This document shows, piece by piece, positions 6,125 to 9,520 of a DNA stretch of 9,520 bases. How positions within the stretch are numbered: the first letter of the stretch is position 1; each line of letters opens with the position of its first letter. Made by a program: the position numbers and the translations under genes. The stretch comes from an uncultured Mollicutes bacterium. GTDB taxonomy: Bacteria > Bacillota_I > Bacilli_A > RFN20 > CAG-826. Location: contig CALBGF010000059.1 of NCBI GenBank assembly GCA_937893635.1, positions 1 to 9,520 on the forward strand, written 5' to 3'. The notes under the pieces were generated by a model. It saw nothing but the letters and a program-made list of their open reading frames with translations. It was not told where the DNA came from and ran no database searches.

Positions 6125-6820
6125 TTACTTTAAAAGTTCTATAATTTTTTTCTTATTTGAGCGACTACATTGTAATTCTGTTCCATCATCTAAAATTACC
6201 ATTGAAGAAATAGAATCAAAAGAAGCAATATGAGCACTATTAACAAGATAGTATTTGTTAATTAGCATAAATTTATCATCGTTTAATTTTTCAATAAATG
6301 ATTTTAATGTTCCATATACGGAAATACAACTTGCATTAGCGTGAACTGTAATATTATGCCCTTTTATTTCTACATATGTAATTGATGAACAAAGCACACG
6401 ATACATAACACGATCAGTGCTCATAAAACGCACATAATGAGATTTCTTCTTTAAATAAATATCAATTACTTTTTTTAATTTAACTGAGAATTCAAAGTAA
6501 TTTAATGGCTTTATAACAAAATCAATAGCGTTAACTTCATAACCTTTAATGGCTAAATTAGCTAAATTTGTAATAAATATTAAAACAAATTGCGAATCTA
6601 ATTCTCGCATTTTTTTAGCTGCGGTCATTCCATCCATTATTGGCATATCAATATCCATAAATACTAAGTCAAATTTTTGATTGGAGTCTAATATTTCTTG
6701 TCCATTACGAAAGATGGATAATTCTATAAAACAATTATTTTGCTTTTGGAAATTATCCATGTATTGTTTCAATATTTCAATAAATTCTTCTTCGTCTTCA
6801 ACTATTGCACACTTTATCAT
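6125..6820 (-). CDS. LytTR-family response regulator (AgrA/LytR type)
   Basis: This is 231 residues. The receiver domain (1-120) has the acidic pair Asp9-Glu10, phospho-acceptor Asp56 in FMDIDMP, Thr84 and Lys104 (VIKP), all the expected residues. The LytTR DNA-binding domain covers about 128-231. His155 (IKGHNITVH), Asn194 (YLVNSAHI) and Arg220 (QCSRSNKKKI) stand where, from memory, AgrA uses His169, Asn201 and Arg233 to read the ACAGTT repeat. The ATG start is certain because the receiver fold begins at once (MIKCAIVEDEEE). No ribosome binding site precedes it: a consensus -10 lies 8 nt upstream, so the message should be leaderless. It is paired with the kinase gene 11 nt downstream. Its likely target is the ACAGTT repeat ahead of the lipoprotein-GH3 operon. 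Confidence 0.93.
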   Translation of the reverse strand: MIKCAIVEDEEEFIEILKQYMDNFQKQNNCFIELSIFRNGQEILDSNQKFDLVFMDIDMPIMDGMTAAKKMRELDSQFVLIFITNLANLAIKGYEVNAIDFVIKPLNYFEFSVKLKKVIDIYLKKKSHYVRFMSTDRVMYRVLCSSITYVEIKGHNITVHANASCISVYGTLKSFIEKLNDDKFMLINKYYLVNSAHIASFDSISSMVILDDGTELQCSRSNKKKIIELLK

Positions 6821-6828
6821 ACAATTTT

Positions 6829-6856
6829 ATTATAACCACTAAATTTTTATTTTCAA
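6829..6856 (-). promoter_or_regulatory. Promoter of the two-component genes, predicted to give a leaderless mRNA
   Basis: On the minus strand TTGAAA (6851-6856) and a perfect TATAAT (6829-6834) are 16 bp apart. Only 8 nt separate the -10 from the ATG, so transcription should begin at 6822-6820, zero to two bases before the start codon. No Shine-Dalgarno sequence exists in those bases. Confidence 0.8.
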
Positions 6857-6884
6857 CAGTCCTAATTCGTTTAAATATAATTTA

Positions 6885-6903
6885 ACTAATTGTTTACTAA
6901 TTG
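6885..6903. repeat. Direct repeat ACTAATTG, 11-bp period, upstream of the regulator promoter
   Basis: ACTAATTG occurs at 6885-6892 and 6896-6903, exactly one helical turn apart, and CTAATT recurs at 6862-6867. All copies lie just upstream of the -35 (6851-6856) of the two-component genes. They could be an operator for an activator. In such AT-rich DNA, chance is a serious alternative. Confidence 0.4.
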
Positions 6904-7171
6904 ATTTTTTTAGTTTGAACAATATGGCTTTTATAATTTTTATATATAATATAAATAGTTTGATTTTTGCATTGATTTTGCCCTGAAATTTCATGCAATT
7001 GTCAAGTTATACCTAATCAAAATTTTTTTAATTTTTCTTCATTTTTATAATAGCAAGTAAGCTGAAAAGACATCAATATTTTATGAATTAGTAAATAGCA
7101 CAATAGTTCTTGATTCCTTGCTCTTAATAAAATTCAACTTTTTTTAAACAAAAGTATTTTAGTTTTATTAT

Positions 7172-7194
7172 TGTTTTAATGCTAAATTAAAACA
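7172..7194. repeat. AT-rich 9-bp inverted repeat in the intergenic region
   Basis: TGTTTTAAT (7172-7180) and ATTAAAACA (7186-7194) are perfect arms around the 5-nt loop GCTAA. As RNA the stem would be weak, with one G-C pair. It could be an operator or a chance feature of AT-rich sequence. Confidence 0.35.
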
Positions 7195-7322
7195 TAGCCA
7201 AATTTTAATTACAAATTATAAAAATCTAATAATCTATTGCCTAACTTTTTTTGTTAAAAACATTAGAATATTAATATATCTAATTATTTTTTATCAAATT
7301 CCGCATTAAATTATATTAAATG

Positions 7323-7347
7323 TGATATAATACACGCATTGGAGGGG
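7323..7347 (+). promoter_or_regulatory. Extended -10 promoter and ribosome binding site of tldD
   Basis: TGATATAAT (7323-7331) is a perfect extended -10 (TGnTATAAT). No clear -35 is visible 17 bp upstream, which extended -10 promoters tolerate. Transcription should begin near 7338, leaving a leader of about 16 nt that is mostly the ribosome binding site GGAGGGG (7341-7347), 6 nt before the ATG. This settles the start: the TTG at 7339 would lie inside this leader. Confidence 0.8.
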
Positions 7348-7353
7348 ATATTT

Positions 7354-8751
7354 ATGATATCTAAAACTATTGCATTAGACGTTTTGAATGCTGGTTTAGC
7401 AACTGGTGCAGATTTTGCTGAAATCTTTGTTGAAGAAAAATCTAACACTGGCCTTTCCATTGATAATGATAAAATCGAATCTATTTCATCAGGAATTATC
7501 TATGGAGCGGGTATACGTCTATTAAAAGATTTAAGAAGTGTATATGGATACACAAATGATTTATCAAAAAAAGGCTTAATGAATTTAGCAACCACTCTTG
7601 CTGGTGCCTTTAATGGTGAAAGAATTAAAACTGTAACCGAATTAAAAAAGCAACGTGTTAATAATATTCATAAAACCAAAAAACCTTTACATTTAATGAG
7701 TAAAGAAGACAAAATTGCTTTCATTACTAAAATTAGTGACTCTATGAAAGATTATGGAGAACAAATTGTTCGTCGTGTTGTTAGCTTCTCTGATAACAAC
7801 CAAGATGTAACTATTTTTAATTCTGATGGCAAGATTTTTCACGACGTTCGTGAAAGAGGAAGAATGTACATTACAGCTTTAGCCGCGAACAAAGACTGCA
7901 TCGAAAATAGCGGTGTTGGTCCTGGTGCTTCTAAAGGATTTGAATTCTTTGAAGAAGACATTAATCCACTAGAATTAGCAAAAGAAGTTTGTGAAATTGC
8001 CATTAAGAAACTTGATGCTAAAGAATGTCCATCAGGAAAAATGCCTGTTGTTATTGGCAATGGCTTTGGTGGAGTTATTTTCCATGAAGCTTGTGGACAC
8101 GCTCTTGAAGCTTCTTCAGTTTCTAAAAATTTATCAATTTTCTCAAATAAATTAGGTCAACAAATCGCATCTAAAGTTGTTACTGCAATTGATGATGGAA
8201 CTATTCCAAACGGATGGGGATCTAATAATATTGATGATGAAGGTAATAAAACTCATCGTACTGTTTTAATTAAAAATGGTATTTTAACAAACTACTTAAT
8301 TGATGATTTCAATGGTCGTCGTATGGGTATGAAAGGTAATGGCGCTTCTCGTCGTCAAAGTTATGCTTTCGAACCAACATCAAGAATGTCTAATACTTAC
8401 ATTGCTGCTGGCAAATCCACAATTGATGAAATGATTAAATCCGTTAAATTAGGATTATATGCTAAATCATTAGGTGGAGGATCAGTTAACCCTACTACTG
8501 GTGACTTTAACTTTGCTGTTGATGAAGCTTATATGATTCGTGATGGTAAGGTTGCCGAAATGGTTAAAGGCGCTACTTTAATTGGAAATGGTGCCGATAT
8601 TTTAATGAAAATAGATATGGTTGGTAGTGACGTCAAACGTGCACAAGGCATGTGTGGAGCTGCTTCAGGTAGTTGTCCTGTTGATGTTGGTCAACCAACA
8701 ATCAGAGTATCAGAAATCACCGTCGGTGGTCGTGGAGGTGCTTTAAAATGA
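7354..8751 (+). CDS. tldD: TldD, zinc metalloprotease subunit
   Basis: This is 465 residues from the ATG at 7354-7356, near the usual family length. TldD forms a heterodimer with TldE/PmbA; the pair is a cytosolic zinc protease that degrades unfolded peptides and, in E. coli, matures microcin B17 and cleaves CcdA. The catalytic motif HEACGH is at residues 244-249 (His244, Glu245, His249), and Cys434 in the C-terminal MCGAASGSCP segment is the likely third zinc ligand. The N-terminal region opens with the family pattern ALDVLNAGLATGADFAEIFVEE, and the end TIRVSEITVGGRGG is also typical. The gene overlaps pmbA by ATGA, so the two subunits are translationally coupled. The natural substrate here is unknown; no bacteriocin genes are in view, and these genes are widespread housekeeping genes. 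Confidence 0.96.
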   Translation: MISKTIALDVLNAGLATGADFAEIFVEEKSNTGLSIDNDKIESISSGIIYGAGIRLLKDLRSVYGYTNDLSKKGLMNLATTLAGAFNGERIKTVTELKKQRVNNIHKTKKPLHLMSKEDKIAFITKISDSMKDYGEQIVRRVVSFSDNNQDVTIFNSDGKIFHDVRERGRMYITALAANKDCIENSGVGPGASKGFEFFEEDINPLELAKEVCEIAIKKLDAKECPSGKMPVVIGNGFGGVIFHEACGHALEASSVSKNLSIFSNKLGQQIASKVVTAIDDGTIPNGWGSNNIDDEGNKTHRTVLIKNGILTNYLIDDFNGRRMGMKGNGASRRQSYAFEPTSRMSNTYIAAGKSTIDEMIKSVKLGLYAKSLGGGSVNPTTGDFNFAVDEAYMIRDGKVAEMVKGATLIGNGADILMKIDMVGSDVKRAQGMCGAASGSCPVDVGQPTIRVSEITVGGRGGALK

Positions 8752-9520
8752 ATTTAAAAAAATATTTTGAACTAGCCAAAGATGCTGGTATTGAATCTTT
8801 AGAACTTTATATTGTTAAAAATTACTCTTTAGGATTTTCCTTATTCCATAGCGAAATTGATAGTTATTCTTTAAGTGATTCTATCTCATTAGGCGCACGT
8901 GGAATATTTAATGGAAAAATGGGATACGCTTATTCTGAAAAAATCGATAAGACTACTCCTGAATTTATTATTAAGAACATTGTAGAAAATGCTAAAAATA
9001 TTACTAATGATAACAAAGTAGAAATATTCAAAGGATCAGATAAGTACAAGAAATTTAATTGCTATAACAAAGAATTAGATAATATTCCTGTATCCACAAA
9101 ATTAAATACGCTTTATGAAATTGAAAAGAAATTAAAAGAAAGTGATAATCGTATTACTGAAATCGGTGGCGTTGGTTATGAAGAATCAAGAAATGAAACT
9201 ATCATTGCTAACTCTTATGGATTAAAATTATCTGAAAAAAGTAATATGTATGTAATCTACGCTGAAGCTGTTGCTAAAGATGGAGAAGATACCAAAACTG
9301 GTTATAAAACATTCTTTGATAATGATTTTTCTAAATTTAAAGTTGATGACTTTGTTAAAGATGTAAAAGATAACACTATCAAACAATTAGGTGGAAAACC
9401 TTGTGATTCTAAAAAATATCGTGCAATTTTCGCACCAAAAGTTGTTTCTTCTTTAATGTCAGCGTTACTTGAATCAACAATTGCTGAAGAAGTTCAAAAA
9501 CACTCTTCTTTATTTGAAGG
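8748..9520 (+). CDS. pmbA: PmbA/TldE, partner subunit of TldD (C-terminal part outside window)
   Basis: It opens with an ATG at 8748-8750 inside the tldD stop (ATGA), with GGAGGTG at 8734-8740 seven nt upstream, and runs open to the window edge: 257 full codons. The N-terminus MNLKKYFELAKDAGIESLELY, followed by SLSDSISLGARGIFNGKMGYAYSE, matches the fold shared by TldD and TldE. The stretch VGYEESRNETIIANSYGLKL is the usual middle segment, and the last visible part (CDSKKYRAIFAPKVVSSLMSALL) aligns with the region of TldD just before its zinc motif. Here it continues with ESTIAEEVQKHSSLFEG rather than HExxxH, as expected for the subunit without the zinc site. Confidence 0.94.
   Translation, partial: MNLKKYFELAKDAGIESLELYIVKNYSLGFSLFHSEIDSYSLSDSISLGARGIFNGKMGYAYSEKIDKTTPEFIIKNIVENAKNITNDNKVEIFKGSDKYKKFNCYNKELDNIPVSTKLNTLYEIEKKLKESDNRITEIGGVGYEESRNETIIANSYGLKLSEKSNMYVIYAEAVAKDGEDTKTGYKTFFDNDFSKFKVDDFVKDVKDNTIKQLGGKPCDSKKYRAIFAPKVVSSLMSALLESTIAEEVQKHSSLFE

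Larger units (their letters stand above)
6857..7322. other. AT-rich divergent intergenic region without a convincing gene
   Basis: This stretch of about 466 bp separates the leftward two-component genes from the rightward tldD. It is extremely AT-rich, with many T and A runs. I find no open frame with a ribosome binding site, no tRNA or rRNA sequence and no strong terminator. The longest small frames (20 residues plus strand at 6924-6986; 18 residues minus strand at 7017-7073) lack start signals. Two small repeat structures inside it are listed separately. A small RNA cannot be excluded. Confidence 0.6.

Noticed and set aside
6924..6986. 20-residue hydrophobic peptide on the plus strand, considered as a signal peptide precursor
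   Set aside because: No ribosome binding site, mostly Ile/Leu/Phe as expected from AT-rich noncoding DNA, and it points away from the kinase genes.
7017..7073. 18-residue frame on the minus strand upstream of the regulator, considered as an AgrD-like peptide
   Set aside because: Too short, no start signal at the ATG, and no AgrB to process it.
7339..7353. TTG start giving tldD five extra residues
   Set aside because: It falls inside the ribosome binding site and at the predicted transcription start; the ATG at 7354 has GGAGGGG at correct spacing.
7839..8060. 73-residue open frame antisense to tldD
   Set aside because: tldD is certain in this stretch; there is no start signal for the antisense frame.

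Overview
The window is AT-rich and uses the standard genetic code: Trp is TGG throughout and TGA is used as a stop. Strong AGGAGG-type ribosome binding sites, LytTR/GHKL two-component signalling, a CcpA-type cre site and a YfhO-type membrane protein point to a low-GC Firmicute. It looks most like an uncultured gut member of the Bacilli, Erysipelotrichia or RF39 kind. This placement is inferred from gene content; no marker gene is present to fix it.

Layout. Most of the window is read from the minus strand. In transcription order: (i) 6820-4809, a LytTR response regulator and a GHKL sensor kinase with many membrane helices, behind a clear promoter whose -10 lies so close to the ATG that the mRNA should be leaderless; (ii) 4806-4739, a compact control region with two ACAGTT-type direct repeats 21 bp apart (the geometry bound by AgrA/LytTR regulators), then a cre-like site, then a -10; (iii) 4700-532, a three-gene unit encoding a small BspA-type leucine-rich-repeat lipoprotein, a 996-residue GH3 glycoside hydrolase with inverted domain order and a membrane helix at each end, and a four-helix small membrane protein whose start overlaps the hydrolase stop, closed by a strong rho-independent terminator at 515-477; (iv) 356-1, the N-terminal part of a YfhO-family membrane protein behind its own promoter, which carries a 21-bp tandem repeat and a palindrome.

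Between 6857 and 7322 lies a very AT-rich divergent intergenic region with no convincing gene. On the plus strand, an extended -10 promoter drives tldD (7354-8751), which overlaps the start of its partner pmbA/tldE by ATGA. The window ends inside pmbA.

The main inference is a self-contained surface module. A LytTR two-component system of unknown ligand sits directly upstream of, and probably activates, an operon for a surface lipoprotein, a doubly tethered extracellular GH3 enzyme and a small membrane partner, with CcpA adding carbon-source control. The individual families are known. The combination, and the promoter carrying both signals, are the part worth following up.
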